This document shows, piece by piece, positions 34,258-42,525 of a stretch of DNA of 64,000 nucleotides. Each line of letters begins with the position of its first letter. The stretch's first letter is position 1. The stretch comes from Micromonospora sp. NBC_00389 (GTDB lineage: Bacteria > Actinomycetota > Actinomycetes > Mycobacteriales > Micromonosporaceae). The position numbers were made by a program, and so were the translations under genes. The notes beneath the pieces are model-generated. The model did not search any database and had not been told where the DNA came from. It saw only the letters and a program-made list of their open reading frames with translations. The stretch covers positions 310,001-374,000 of the forward strand of contig NZ_CP107947.1 in assembly GCF_036059255.1 (NCBI RefSeq), given 5' to 3'.

Positions 34258-35835
34258 TCAGGCGACCGGGGCCCTGCCGAGAGCGATCTCGGCCTCCTCC
34301 TCCGGAGTGGCCTGCGCCGGCGCCTCGTTCGCGGTGCGCAACGGGATCTCCTTGATGAACCAGGCGAGCACCGGGATCGCGATGGTGAACAGCACTGCCC
34401 ACAGGAAGACGTGTGAGATCGCGTCGGCGAGACCGCCGAGCACCAGCTCACGCGCCTGGGCCGGCAGCTCCTTGAGCTTCTCCAGGTCCATCCCGCCGCC
34501 CTCGCCACCGAAGGCACCGCCCGCGCTGGAGCCGTTCAACCGGCTGGCGAAGATCGCGCCGAACAGGGAGATGCCGAACGAGCCGCCGATCGACCGGAAG
34601 AAGGTGGCCGCGCCGCTGGCCGCGCCGAGGTCCTTCTGCTCCACGCTGTTCTGCGCGATCAGCATGGAGGTCTGCATGAGGAAGCCCATGCCGGCACCCA
34701 GCACGACCATGTACAGCGAGGACTGCAACTTGCTGGTTTCGGTGTCGAGCAGGGTCAGCAGCGCCATGCCCGCGGTCATCACCACGCCACCGATGATCGG
34801 GTACGCCCGGTACCTGCCGGTCTTCGTGATCGCCCGCCCGATGACCAGCGAGACGACCAGCATGCCGAACATCAGCGGCAGCAGCAGCAGGCCACTGTTG
34901 GTCGCCGAGGCTCCCTGCACGGTCTGCTGGTAGAGCGGCAGGAAGTTCATCGCACCGAACATCGCGAAACCGAGCAGGAAGCCGATCAGCGAGACCAGTG
35001 CGAAGTTGCGGTTGGCGAAGAGGGCCAGCGGGAGAATCGGCTCGGCGACACGGCGCTCGACCAGGCCGAACGCCACCAGCGCGAGCGCGGCCAGCACGGC
35101 CAGGCCGAGGATCTGCGGTGAGGTCCAGTCGTACTCGTTGCCGCCCCAGGTGGTGATCAGCACGACCGCGGTGATGCCGACCGAGAGCAGCCCGGCGCCG
35201 AGCCAGTCGATCCGGTGCTCGGTGCGGTACTTCGGCAGGTGCATGGTGGTGATCAGCACGAGCAGCGCGACGCCGCCCAGCGGCAGGTTGACGTAGAACG
35301 CCCAGCGCCAGGAGAGGTGGTCGGTGATGAAACCGCCGACCAGCGGGCCGGCCACCATGGCGATGGCCATGATGCCGGCGATCATGCCCTGGTAGCGCCC
35401 GCGCTCGCGGGGCGGGACCAGGTCACCGATGATCGCCATCACGCCGACCATGAGGCCGCCGGCGCCCAGACCCTGCAAGGCCCGGAAGGCGATGAGCTGA
35501 ACCATGCCGTCGCTCGGACCGCCGAAGATCCCGGAGCCGGCCATGCCGCAGAGCGCGGAGCCGAGGAGGAAGATGCCGACCGAGGTCAGGAAGACCGACT
35601 TGCGGCCGTAGAGGTCACCGAGCTTGCCCCAGATCGGGGTGGAGACGGTGGTGCCCAGGACGTACGCGGTGACCACCCAGGTGAAGTGGCCGAGCCCGCC
35701 GAACTCGCCGACGATCCGCGGCAGCGCGGTGCTGACGATCATGTTGTCGAGCATCGCGAGCATCATCGCGATCATCAGCCCGAACAGCACGACCCGTACG
35801 TTCGGTCGCACTGTGGCCTGGGTTGCCTGAGTCAT
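34258..35835 (-). CDS. MFS multidrug exporter, DHA2 (EmrB/QacA) family
   Basis: A 525-residue proton-coupled exporter with 14 predicted membrane helices. Family motifs are MLDNMIVSTALPRI in helix 1, GKLGDLYGRKSVF (motif A) and RALQGLGAGGL in helix 4. A large loop near 440-475 is Gly/Ser-rich. The ATG was chosen because GGGGGGAG lies eight bases upstream. It diverges from a TetR regulator across a palindromic operator, the usual self-repressing efflux module. The substrate is not predictable. Confidence 0.92.
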   Translation of the reverse strand: MTQATQATVRPNVRVVLFGLMIAMMLAMLDNMIVSTALPRIVGEFGGLGHFTWVVTAYVLGTTVSTPIWGKLGDLYGRKSVFLTSVGIFLLGSALCGMAGSGIFGGPSDGMVQLIAFRALQGLGAGGLMVGVMAIIGDLVPPRERGRYQGMIAGIMAIAMVAGPLVGGFITDHLSWRWAFYVNLPLGGVALLVLITTMHLPKYRTEHRIDWLGAGLLSVGITAVVLITTWGGNEYDWTSPQILGLAVLAALALVAFGLVERRVAEPILPLALFANRNFALVSLIGFLLGFAMFGAMNFLPLYQQTVQGASATNSGLLLLPLMFGMLVVSLVIGRAITKTGRYRAYPIIGGVVMTAGMALLTLLDTETSKLQSSLYMVVLGAGMGFLMQTSMLIAQNSVEQKDLGAASGAATFFRSIGGSFGISLFGAIFASRLNGSSAGGAFGGEGGGMDLEKLKELPAQARELVLGGLADAISHVFLWAVLFTIAIPVLAWFIKEIPLRTANEAPAQATPEEEAEIALGRAPVA

Positions 35836-35866
35836 GGGTAAGCTCCCCCCGAGGATTGCCACGCTT

Positions 35867-35908
35867 ACTTGCCGCCCGGCTAGTTACCTTACTAGCCGCA
35901 CGGTAAGT
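35867..35908. promoter_or_regulatory. 42-bp palindromic operator between the MFS exporter and TetR regulator
   Basis: Arms at 35867-35884 and 35891-35908 match at 15 of 18 positions around the spacer TACCTT; the inner eight bases CGGCTAGT/ACTAGCCG are perfect. It lies midway in the 111-base divergent gap, where it can overlap both promoters. Binding by the adjacent TetR protein is the natural inference. Confidence 0.75.
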
Positions 35909-35946
35909 TGGGTGCCAACTGACGGTCAACCGATTTGGGGGCATGG

Positions 35947-36558
35947 GTGAGGGAGAGCACAGGCGGCACTCGGGAGCGGATCAAGGTCGTCGCGCTCGAG
36001 CTCTTCACCGAGCAGGGGTACGAGAAGACCTCGCTGCGGGAGATCGCCGAGCGCCTCAACGTCACCAAGGCAGCGCTCTACTACCACTTCAAGAGCAAGG
36101 ACGACATCGTCGCCAGCTTCGTCGAGGAGCGCTTGGAGCGGATGGACGCACTGACCGCCTGGGCCGAGTCACAGCCGGCGACCCTGGCCACCCGGCGCGA
36201 GCTGATCTCCCAGTACGCCGACACGATGTTCACCGGCGACCAGCCGTCGGTGATGCGCTTCTTCGAGCAGAACCAGACTGTGCTCAAGAGCCTCGCGTCC
36301 GGCCAGCAGATGCGTGGCCGGATGATGCAGCTGGCCAACGCGCTCTGCCGGGGCGACGACTCCCCCGCCGCCCAGCTGCGCGCCGTGCTGTCACTGTTCG
36401 CGGTGCACAGCAGTTGGTTCGCCGTGCGGGCGCCGGGCATGACCGACGCTGAGCGCCGCCGGATCGCCCTGGAGGTGGCCGACGAGCTGCTTGCCGCCAT
36501 CGGCGTGGCGCCCGACGAGAAGGCCGCCCCGGCCACCTCGGTCGACCCGCCCGCCTGA
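35947..36558 (+). CDS. TetR/AcrR family transcriptional regulator
   Basis: A 203-residue repressor. The N-terminal helix-turn-helix is complete: TRERIKVVALELFTEQGYEK then TSLREIAERLNVTKAALYYHF (about 8-50), followed by a ligand-binding helical domain. GTG at 35947 is preceded by GGGGG at about six bases; an in-frame TTG at 35935 overlaps that site. It is divergent from the MFS exporter and probably represses both through the palindrome between them. Confidence 0.92.
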   Translation: MRESTGGTRERIKVVALELFTEQGYEKTSLREIAERLNVTKAALYYHFKSKDDIVASFVEERLERMDALTAWAESQPATLATRRELISQYADTMFTGDQPSVMRFFEQNQTVLKSLASGQQMRGRMMQLANALCRGDDSPAAQLRAVLSLFAVHSSWFAVRAPGMTDAERRRIALEVADELLAAIGVAPDEKAAPATSVDPPA

Positions 36559-36576
36559 TCGACCGCGGGCTCAGCC

Positions 36577-36626
36577 CCGGCATCTCAGCCTCGGGGCGGC
36601 TCCGGCATCTCAGCCTCGGGACAGCT
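36577..36626. repeat. 25-bp tandem duplication at the 3' end of an acetyltransferase gene
   Basis: Two copies of a 25-base unit starting CCGGCATCTCAGCCTCGGG lie head to tail; the second differs at three positions. The right copy includes the stop codon and last codons of the acetyltransferase gene on the minus strand, so the left copy is a duplicated gene end in the intergenic gap. Confidence 0.75.
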
Positions 36627-37119
36627 CCCGCCGCAGGCCGAGCAGGTCCACGCCCGGCACCGGCGACCAGTCCCGCTCTGGCGACCGGACGAAGCCGAGC
36701 CGCTCGTACAGCCGGTGCGCCGAGGCGGCCATCCCCGCGCGGACGCAGATCACCACCGCCGTGCAGCCCAGCTCGGCCGCGCGGTCGACGCACGCCTGGG
36801 CCAGCGCCGCGCCGACACCTCGCCCCTGCCCGGCCGGGTCGACCGCGAGCATCCGGAATTCCGCCTCGCCGGGGCCGGAGAGCTCGGCGAACGGGGTGCC
36901 CGGCAGCACGAAGGTGACCGAGCCGAGCACCGCGGCGGTCGCCTCGTCCACCGCGACCAGCACCTCGCCGCTGTCGGCCCGGGTCGACACGTCGGCCAGC
37001 ACCGCGCCGTACCCGTGCTCGCCCTTGAGCTGGCCGTCCGCCTCGTACGCGGCCACGGTCAGCCGGGCCACCGCCGGGAAGTCGGCCGGCTCGGCGCGCC
37101 GGACCCGCAGGCCGGTCAA
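36610..37119 (-). CDS. GNAT family N-acetyltransferase
   Basis: A 169-residue GNAT protein with the start LRVRRAEPADFPAVARLTVAAYEADGQ and the acetyl-CoA site FRMLAVDPAGQGRGVGAALA (about 93-112), ending SAHRLYERLGFVR. The best start is TTG at 37119, whose last two bases overlap the TGA of the upstream biotinyl carrier gene, so translation is coupled. No in-frame ATG or GTG lies near enough to replace it. The substrate is unknown. Confidence 0.8.
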   Translation of the reverse strand: MTGLRVRRAEPADFPAVARLTVAAYEADGQLKGEHGYGAVLADVSTRADSGEVLVAVDEATAAVLGSVTFVLPGTPFAELSGPGEAEFRMLAVDPAGQGRGVGAALAQACVDRAAELGCTAVVICVRAGMAASAHRLYERLGFVRSPERDWSPVPGVDLLGLRRELSRG

Positions 37120-37331
37120 TCGATCACCGCGATGAGGTCGCCGTCCTGCACGACGTCGCCCTCGTTGACGGCGAGCTGCTTGATCACACCGTCGGACTCG
37201 GCGATGACCGGGATCTCCATCTTCATCGACTCGAGGATCACCAGGGTGTCGCCCTCGGACACGGTGTCGCCGGCCGATGCCACGACCTTCCAGACGTTCG
37301 CCACCATCTCGGCGCGGATCTCCTCGGCCAT
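37116..37331 (-). CDS. Biotin/lipoyl-attachment carrier protein (TB7.3 type)
   Basis: A 71-residue single-domain biotinyl carrier. The biotinylated lysine lies in ESMKMEIP (Lys about 38), within a complete swinging-domain fold starting MAEEIRAEMVANVWKVVA. GGGAGG precedes the ATG. It matches the mycobacterial TB7.3 protein encoded near sigH. It may serve an acyl-CoA carboxylase encoded elsewhere, or be a stand-alone carrier. Confidence 0.9.
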   Translation of the reverse strand: MAEEIRAEMVANVWKVVASAGDTVSEGDTLVILESMKMEIPVIAESDGVIKQLAVNEGDVVQDGDLIAVID

Positions 37332-37558
37332 ATGCACGGCCCTCCCTTTTCCCGATGTGCCTGCTGACGTATCCAATCATGCGGCGGGCGACGGTGGGCG
37401 CGGAGCGGTGTTGCAAGGGTGCCCGGCCGCCCCGGGGGAAGGTGTCGGGTGCCGGCCGCACTACCATCAGCGGGTTGGAACCGCCGCCGGGCCGCCGGTG
37501 GGTGCACCGGCGCGAGGACGTGCGCAGGACGGTTCCGACCCATCACGAGGAGGTCAGC

Positions 37559-37633
37559 ATGGCGAAGAAGTCCCGCAAGAAGAAGGCTCGGAAGAAGAAC
37601 GCCGCCAACCACGGCAAGCGTCCCAACTCCTGA
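37559..37633 (+). CDS. 50S ribosomal protein bL37
   Basis: A 24-residue, extremely basic protein (MAKKSRKKKARKKNAANHGK, then RPNS) preceded by ACGAGGAGGTCAGC. Its size, Lys/Arg run and NHGKRPN ending match actinobacterial bL37, a small protein seen in mycobacterial ribosome structures near the peptidyl-transferase region. It is easily missed because of its length. It is transcribed alone between the TB7.3-type gene and rsrA. Confidence 0.85.
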   Translation: MAKKSRKKKARKKNAANHGKRPNS

Positions 37634-37751
37634 ACGCGCCGACGGGCCGACGGCCCGTCACCGCTCAGCCCAACCCGGGGACGCCGGGTACGACGGTGGC
37701 CCGGGTCGACATCGACCCGGGCCACCGGTTTGTCCGTTCAGTACGCCGACG

Positions 37752-38039
37752 TCAGTCGGCCAACTCGCGGGAATCGCTGGTCTCGAAGACCACCAGCTCA
37801 GTGAGCTTGACCCGCAGCCGCTCGCGCAGCTCGTCCGGCGCGGTCTCGTTGCCGCAGCAACGAGCCACCAGCGCCCGCACCTCCTGCTCGAGGCCGTACT
37901 CGCGCAGGCAGGGCCCGCACTCGTCGAGGTGGTGCCGGATCAGCGAGCGCCGCTCGTCGGCGCACTCCAGATCCAGGTAGAGATAGACCTCCGCGAGCAC
38001 CTCGCGGCAGTCCGTCTCGTGCGGCTTCCCACAGCTCAC
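37752..38039 (-). CDS. rsrA: Anti-sigma-R factor, thiol-based (ZAS family)
   Basis: A 95-residue redox switch that holds SigR inactive when reduced and zinc-bound. The key residues Cys11, His37, Cys41 and Cys44 (HHLDECGPC) occur at the same numbers as in Streptomyces coelicolor RsrA. Oxidation to a disulfide releases zinc and sigma. The GTG lies one base after the sigR stop, with GGGAGG in the end of sigR as ribosome-binding site, so the two are co-expressed. Confidence 0.93.
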   Translation of the reverse strand: MSCGKPHETDCREVLAEVYLYLDLECADERRSLIRHHLDECGPCLREYGLEQEVRALVARCCGNETAPDELRERLRVKLTELVVFETSDSRELAD

Positions 38040-38040
38040 G

Positions 38041-38868
38041 TCACACCTCCCGGCCGGCAGCGGCAGCGGTCGAGCCCTTCGACGAGCGGGCCGGGCTGAA
38101 GCCCCGCTCCGCGGCGTAGCGCTCGAGCAGCTTGCGCAGATTACGACGGCCCCGGTGCAGGCGCGACATCACGGTGCCGATCGGCGTGCCCATGATGTCG
38201 GCGACCTCCTTGTACGAGAAGCCCTCGACATCGGTGAGGTAGACGGCCAGGCGGAACTCCTCCGGCAACTGCTGGAGGGCCTCCTTGACGTCGCTGTCCG
38301 GCAGCCGGTCCAGTGCCTCGGTCTCGGCGGAGCGCAGCCCACTGGAGGTGTGCGACTCGGCCTCGGCGAGCTGCCAGTCGGTGATCTCCTCGGTGGGCGC
38401 CTGGATCGGCTGGCGCTGCCGCTTGCGGTAGGAGTTGATGTAGGTGTTGGTCAGGATCCGGTAGAGCCAGGCCTTCAGGTTGGTGCCCTGCTCGAACTGG
38501 TGGAAGGCGGCGTACGCCTTCAGGTAGGTCTCCTGGACCAGGTCCTCGGCATCCGCCGGGTTGCGCGTCATCCGCAGCCCAGCAGCGTAGAGCTGATCGA
38601 CGAATGGCATCGCGTCCCGCTCGAAACGGGCCCTGCGCTCGTCCGTCTTCTCGGTGGTCAACCGCACATCCCCTCGCGTCGGATGCTTTCCCGCCGAGGA
38701 TACGCGCACGGACCTGCCCACAGATTCACTTCCGGCCGGTGTGCTCGTGCTCACCGCACCCGCCCCGCCCGGTCCCGCCGTCGCGGGCCAGTCCGGGCCA
38801 TCCAACAGCCGCTTCAGCTGCCGGGCGTCCCGTTCGTCCCGTTCCAGGGTCCGTGTATCGGTTGGCAC
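38041..38868 (-). CDS. sigR: ECF sigma factor SigR/SigH, thiol-oxidative stress
   Basis: A 275-residue ECF sigma factor. Region 2 ([35 protein letters not shown], about 87-121 including [10 protein letters not shown]) and region 4 ([37 protein letters not shown]) are intact. It directs thioredoxin, mycothiol and proteolysis genes in relatives. The long start at 38868 has GAGGGGGG upstream and a sigma-R type promoter about 40 bases before it. A second GTG at 38667 would give the shorter form of about 208 residues seen in most homologues. S. coelicolor makes both forms, the long one being unstable. Confidence 0.92.
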   Translation of the reverse strand: MPTDTRTLERDERDARQLKRLLDGPDWPATAGPGGAGAVSTSTPAGSESVGRSVRVSSAGKHPTRGDVRLTTEKTDERRARFERDAMPFVDQLYAAGLRMTRNPADAEDLVQETYLKAYAAFHQFEQGTNLKAWLYRILTNTYINSYRKRQRQPIQAPTEEITDWQLAEAESHTSSGLRSAETEALDRLPDSDVKEALQQLPEEFRLAVYLTDVEGFSYKEVADIMGTPIGTVMSRLHRGRRNLRKLLERYAAERGFSPARSSKGSTAAAAGREV

Positions 38869-38906
38869 CCGTCACCCCCCTCGCAGAAAAGTCGTCCGGG
38901 GGTAGT

Positions 38907-38933
38907 AACGCGGGACAACGGGTGGGGCATTCC
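38907..38933 (-). promoter_or_regulatory. Sigma-R type autoregulatory promoter of sigR
   Basis: On the minus strand GGAAT (38933-38929) and GTT (38909-38907, within CGTT) are 19 bases apart, matching the SigR/SigH consensus GGAAT-N18/19-GTT. Transcription would begin about 30 bases before the long sigR start. This indicates positive autoregulation. Confidence 0.7.
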
Positions 38934-38947
38934 GGCCGGCCGTCCCG

Positions 38948-38991
38948 TTCCTGGTCCCAGCCCCGGCGACAGCCGGCGCTGGGACCAGGAA
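38948..38991. terminator. Strong hairpin upstream of sigR
   Basis: Perfect 14-bp arms TTCCTGGTCCCAGC and GCTGGGACCAGGAA enclose a 16-base loop that can itself pair (CCGGC/GCCGG). It lies 160 bases after the hydrolase gene and before the sigR promoter, so it probably insulates sigR from readthrough. The rest of this 283-base gap shows no gene. Confidence 0.6.
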
Positions 38992-39151
38992 GGGCCTGGG
39001 AGGACTGGCACCGCCCGTCCGGATCGGGCCGGCGGCACCATCGGATGCAACGACCCGCGCCCGGCACCGGACACGGTCCGGCCGACCGACCGGTGCTGTG
39101 GCAGGCGTTCACGTCGCGCGGCCGCGACCGGGTTCGGCGCGGCAGCGCGGA

Positions 39152-39769
39152 TCAGCCGGCCGCCCAGCCCTGGGCGCGCAGCCAGTCCCGGACCACGGCC
39201 GCCGTACCGACCGGATCCCGCCGCAGGTCATGGGTTTCGCCGGGTCGGGTCACCACCTGCACGGCCGGCCCCGGCTCCGGCATCCCGAACGGGTCCCGGT
39301 CGCCGTTGACCACCAACGTCGGCAGGCCGGTATCCAGTTCGCTGGCCCGGGAGCGTTCCGGCCGGCCGGGCGGGTGCAGCGGAAAGGCCAGCGCGACGAC
39401 GCCGGCCGCGCCCACCGCGCGGGCCGTCCGGCAGGCCACCCGCGCACCGCTGGACCGACCGCCGACCAGCAGTGTCGGGACGTCCGGGTGCCTTTCGCGC
39501 AGCGCAGCGAGCACTGCGGTCCACGCCTCGTCGAGGTGCCCGGCGGGGGCCGGCGCACGCCGGCCGGCGACCCGGTAGGGCTGGGTCACCCGGACCACCG
39601 CCAGGCCGACCGCGACCGCCGCCTCCCGTACCGCGAGCAGGTCGGGCGCGTCCACGCTGCCGCCCGCACCGTGCCCGAGCACTAACAGGGTGGCAGCCGG
39701 CCGGGCCGGCAGGTCGGTGTCGATCCGCGCCGGACCGCGCGGAGTCTCGATCTCGTCGCTGGGCAGCAC
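39152..39769 (-). CDS. Alpha/beta hydrolase, KANL3/Tex30-like (dienelactone hydrolase superfamily)
   Basis: A 205-residue cytoplasmic hydrolase-fold protein. It has LVLGHGAGGSVD near residue 30, the nucleophile elbow LLVGGRSSGARVA near 100, an Asp in VVNGDRDPFG and a His in PGETHDLRRDP. That is the arrangement of the small KANL3/Tex30-like family common in actinobacteria. GTG at 39769 follows CAGAAT by six bases. It is encoded between sigR and a whiB gene. The substrate is unknown. Confidence 0.82.
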   Translation of the reverse strand: MLPSDEIETPRGPARIDTDLPARPAATLLVLGHGAGGSVDAPDLLAVREAAVAVGLAVVRVTQPYRVAGRRAPAPAGHLDEAWTAVLAALRERHPDVPTLLVGGRSSGARVACRTARAVGAAGVVALAFPLHPPGRPERSRASELDTGLPTLVVNGDRDPFGMPEPGPAVQVVTRPGETHDLRRDPVGTAAVVRDWLRAQGWAAG

Positions 39770-39821
39770 CGCACCATTCTGCGCCGCCAGGTCGGCGCCC
39801 GGGACAGGACCCGGCCGGCGT

Positions 39822-40214
39822 TCAGCTCAGCGGCACCAGGGTGAGCAGACGGTCCCGCACCGGCGGGCCCGCGTCGTCGACGGCGTCCGGATCCGGCTGG
39901 ACCTCGCCGCGCCAGGCGACCAGCATCGCCCGCCGCTCCCGAGGCGTGGTGCCGCCCCACACGCCGTGGCAGTCACCCACCTCCAGGGCCCAGGCCAGAC
40001 AGGACCCCTGTACGTCGCAACTGCGGCACAGTGCGACAGCGGCGTCCGCCGGCTCGTTCGGCGCCGGAAAGAATGTCTCTGGATCGACGCTCTGGCACGT
40101 CCCTCTGGTGCGCCAACTGTCATCCTGTCGCCGTTCCTGCAAGGCTCGCAGCAGTCGCGGATCTCGCCGCGCCGCAGCCACCTCGTGCGGGCGGGGCATA
40201 CGCGCCCGTGTCAT
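39822..40214 (-). CDS. WhiB-family iron-sulfur regulator, second copy
   Basis: A 130-residue WhiB protein distinct from WhiB1. Cluster ligands are Cys40, Cys63, Cys66 and Cys72 (LCRSCDVQGSC), followed by the GVWGG turn at 84-88 and TTPRERRAML. It has a basic N-terminal extension of about 33 residues and an acidic C-terminal extension of about 35, both absent from WhiB1. GGGGGAGG lies six bases before the ATG. The motif GGTTPRERR is shared with the WhiB2/WhiB4-like classes; subclass is not assigned. Confidence 0.9.
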   Translation of the reverse strand: MTRARMPRPHEVAAARRDPRLLRALQERRQDDSWRTRGTCQSVDPETFFPAPNEPADAAVALCRSCDVQGSCLAWALEVGDCHGVWGGTTPRERRAMLVAWRGEVQPDPDAVDDAGPPVRDRLLTLVPLS

Positions 40215-40295
40215 CCACCCACCTCCCCCGTGGGACCGGCAAGATCGATGGATGTCGTCCGCCCCGTGCGAATCGACACCCACTACCGGCGCTGT

Positions 40296-40325
40296 GTTCT
40301 ATCGCACTTCCGGACACTGAGACAA
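40296..40325 (-). promoter_or_regulatory. Candidate promoter of the second whiB gene
   Basis: On the minus strand TTGTCT (40325-40320) and TAGAAC (40301-40296) are 18 bases apart, giving a leader of about 75 bases before the whiB ATG. Both hexamers are good matches to the housekeeping consensus. Nothing else stands out in this 196-base gap. Confidence 0.5.
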
Positions 40326-40410
40326 GGGGTTGCCGGGAACATGACTGAACGGTTAGGAGACGAATCGCGCGCAACCCTGGCAAATCGGCGCCCGACGATG
40401 CGCGTGGGCC

Positions 40411-41121
40411 TCAGAACAGGGTCAGCTCCTGCGGCGCGACCGTTGGCGCCACCGGCACCCGCGCGATCAACTGCGGCCCGTCGTTGCGGACGTCGCCCAC
40501 CGCCGGCCCGACCGGGCGGATCTCCAACCCGGCCAGCTGGTCCGCCGTCGGCGGGGCGAGCAGCCGGTCCGGCTCGTCGGTCGACGCCAGCCACGCCGAC
40601 CACCGCTCGGGCGGCAGCAGCACCGGCATCCGGTCGTGCACCTCGGCCAGCTCGCCGAGCGCCGCGGTGGTCAGCACGCTGAAGGTGAGCCGGGTGTCGG
40701 CACCGGACTCCCAGATCGACCAGATGCCGGCCAGAGCGAGCACCGAGCCGTCGGTGGGCGTCATGTAGTACGCCTGACGTCCGCCGTCGGGCTGGCGGAC
40801 CCACTCGTACCAGCCGTCGGCCGGGACCAGGCAGCGACGACGGGCGAACGCCCCGGCGTACGCCCGGCTGGTGGCCACCGTCTCCGCCCGCGCGTTGATC
40901 ATGCGGGCCGCACCAGCGGCGGACCGGGACCAGTGCGGCAGCAGGCCCCAGCGTCCGACGCAGAGGGAGCGGTGCCCCTCCGGGGTGACCCGGACCAGCG
41001 GCACCGGGTCGGTGGGTGCGACGTTGTGATCAGGCAGGATCCGGCCGTCGGTGTCGTCCGACGACTCGAACAACGCGCTCAGCTCACCGGAGCTCCGGGT
41101 CGTCGCGTACCTGCCGCACAT
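40411..41121 (-). CDS. SRAP-domain abasic-site processing protein (HMCES/YedK)
   Basis: A 236-residue protein that crosslinks to abasic sites in single-stranded DNA. The catalytic Cys2 is at the mature N terminus (MCGRYATTRS), with conserved NARAET, PADGWYEW and VHDRMPVLL carrying the active-site Asn, Glu and His. TAGCGT lies six bases before the ATG, so the mRNA is probably leaderless and exposes exactly this N terminus, which chemistry requires. A two-residue longer start would block Cys2. It is divergent from aroA. Confidence 0.93.
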   Translation of the reverse strand: MCGRYATTRSSGELSALFESSDDTDGRILPDHNVAPTDPVPLVRVTPEGHRSLCVGRWGLLPHWSRSAAGAARMINARAETVATSRAYAGAFARRRCLVPADGWYEWVRQPDGGRQAYYMTPTDGSVLALAGIWSIWESGADTRLTFSVLTTAALGELAEVHDRMPVLLPPERWSAWLASTDEPDRLLAPPTADQLAGLEIRPVGPAVGDVRNDGPQLIARVPVAPTVAPQELTLF

Positions 41122-41223
41122 GGGCACACGCTAACCCGTCGAGGGCCCCGCCGGCTGTCCCGCCAACCGGGAGTACGACCGCCGTTCGGCGCCGCCCACC
41201 GGCCGACACGGCAGAATGTAACC

Positions 41224-42525
41224 GTGGGGAACCTGATCGCGACCCGGCCGCCGCAGCCGTGGACCGCACCGACCGCGTCCGACCCGGTGGCGGCCACGCT
41301 GCGCCTGCCCGGGTCCAAGTCGATGACCGCGCGTGCCCTGGTGCTCAGCGCACTGGCCGCCGGCCCGTCGACCCTGGCCGGGCCGCTGCGCGCCCGGGAC
41401 ACCGAGCTGATGGCGGCCGGCCTGCGGGCGATGGGCGCGCACGTGTCGATCAGCGACGACGAACGCTGGCTCGTCCGGCCGCACCCGCTGGCCGGCCCGG
41501 CGCACGTGGACGTGGGCCTGGCCGGCACGGTGATGCGGTTCGTCCCGCCGGTGGCCGGGCTGGCCGACGGGCGGATCACCTTCGACGGCGACCCGCAGGC
41601 CCGCACCCGGCCGCTCGGCCCGCTGATCGGCGCGCTGCGCTCGCTGGGCGTCCGGATCGACGCCAGCGGCGCGGGCAGCCTGCCGCTGACCGTGCTCGGC
41701 TCCGGCGGGGTCACCGGCGGTGAAGTGGTGATCGACGCCTCCGCCTCCAGCCAACTGGTCTCCGGGCTGCTGCTGGCCGCGCCGCGCTTCGACCGGGGCG
41801 TCGTGGTGCGGCACGTCGGCCCGCCGGTGCCGTCCGCGCCGCACCTGCGGATGACGGTGCAGATGCTGCGGGCCGCTGGCGCGGCGGTCGACGACACCAC
41901 CCCCGACGTGTGGACCGTCGAGCCCGGCCCGCTCACCGGGCGCGGCTGGGAGATCGAGCCGGACCTCTCCGGTGCGGTGCCGTTCTTCGCCGCCGCCCTG
42001 GTCACCGGCGGCGAGGTCACCCTCCAGGGCTGGCCGCGCAGCAGCGCCCAGCCGGTCGAGCAGCTCCGCTCGCTACTGCACCGGATGGGTGGCGAGGTCA
42101 CCCTCTCCACCACCGGGCTGACCGTCCGGGGCACCGGCGTGGTGCACGGCCTGACCGCCGACCTCTCCGACGTCAGCGAGCTGACACCGGCGCTGACCGC
42201 GCTGGCCATGCTGGCCGACTCGCCGTCGTCCTTCACCGGCATCGGGCACATCCGCGGCCACGAGACCGACCGGCTGACCGCGCTGGCGCGGGAGTTCACC
42301 GCACTCGGGGCGGACGTCACCGAGGCTCCGGACGGGCTGGAGATCCGGCCCCGGCCGCTGCGCGGCGGCGTGTTCCGCACCTACCACGACCACCGGATGG
42401 CGCACGCCGCCGCGGTGGCCGGGCTCGCCGTGCCGGGCATCGAGGTGGACGACGTCGGGTGTACCTCCAAGACCATGCCGGAGTTCCCGGCACTATGGTC
42501 AGCGATGGTGACCGGCAAGAGCTGA
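41224..42525 (+). CDS. aroA: 3-phosphoshikimate 1-carboxyvinyltransferase (EPSP synthase)
   Basis: This 433-residue enzyme joins phosphoenolpyruvate to shikimate-3-phosphate in aromatic amino acid synthesis. Substrate motifs are LPGSKSMTARALVLSAL (about 29-45), GLAGTVMRFVPP (in place of the more usual GNAGTAMRPL), the catalytic region EIEPDLSGAVPFFAAA and RTYHDHRMAHA. CAGAAT lies six bases before the GTG, suggesting a leaderless mRNA. The next gene, rsgA, overlaps its 3' end by 31 bases on the chosen start. Confidence 0.95.
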   Translation: MGNLIATRPPQPWTAPTASDPVAATLRLPGSKSMTARALVLSALAAGPSTLAGPLRARDTELMAAGLRAMGAHVSISDDERWLVRPHPLAGPAHVDVGLAGTVMRFVPPVAGLADGRITFDGDPQARTRPLGPLIGALRSLGVRIDASGAGSLPLTVLGSGGVTGGEVVIDASASSQLVSGLLLAAPRFDRGVVVRHVGPPVPSAPHLRMTVQMLRAAGAAVDDTTPDVWTVEPGPLTGRGWEIEPDLSGAVPFFAAALVTGGEVTLQGWPRSSAQPVEQLRSLLHRMGGEVTLSTTGLTVRGTGVVHGLTADLSDVSELTPALTALAMLADSPSSFTGIGHIRGHETDRLTALAREFTALGADVTEAPDGLEIRPRPLRGGVFRTYHDHRMAHAAAVAGLAVPGIEVDDVGCTSKTMPEFPALWSAMVTGKS

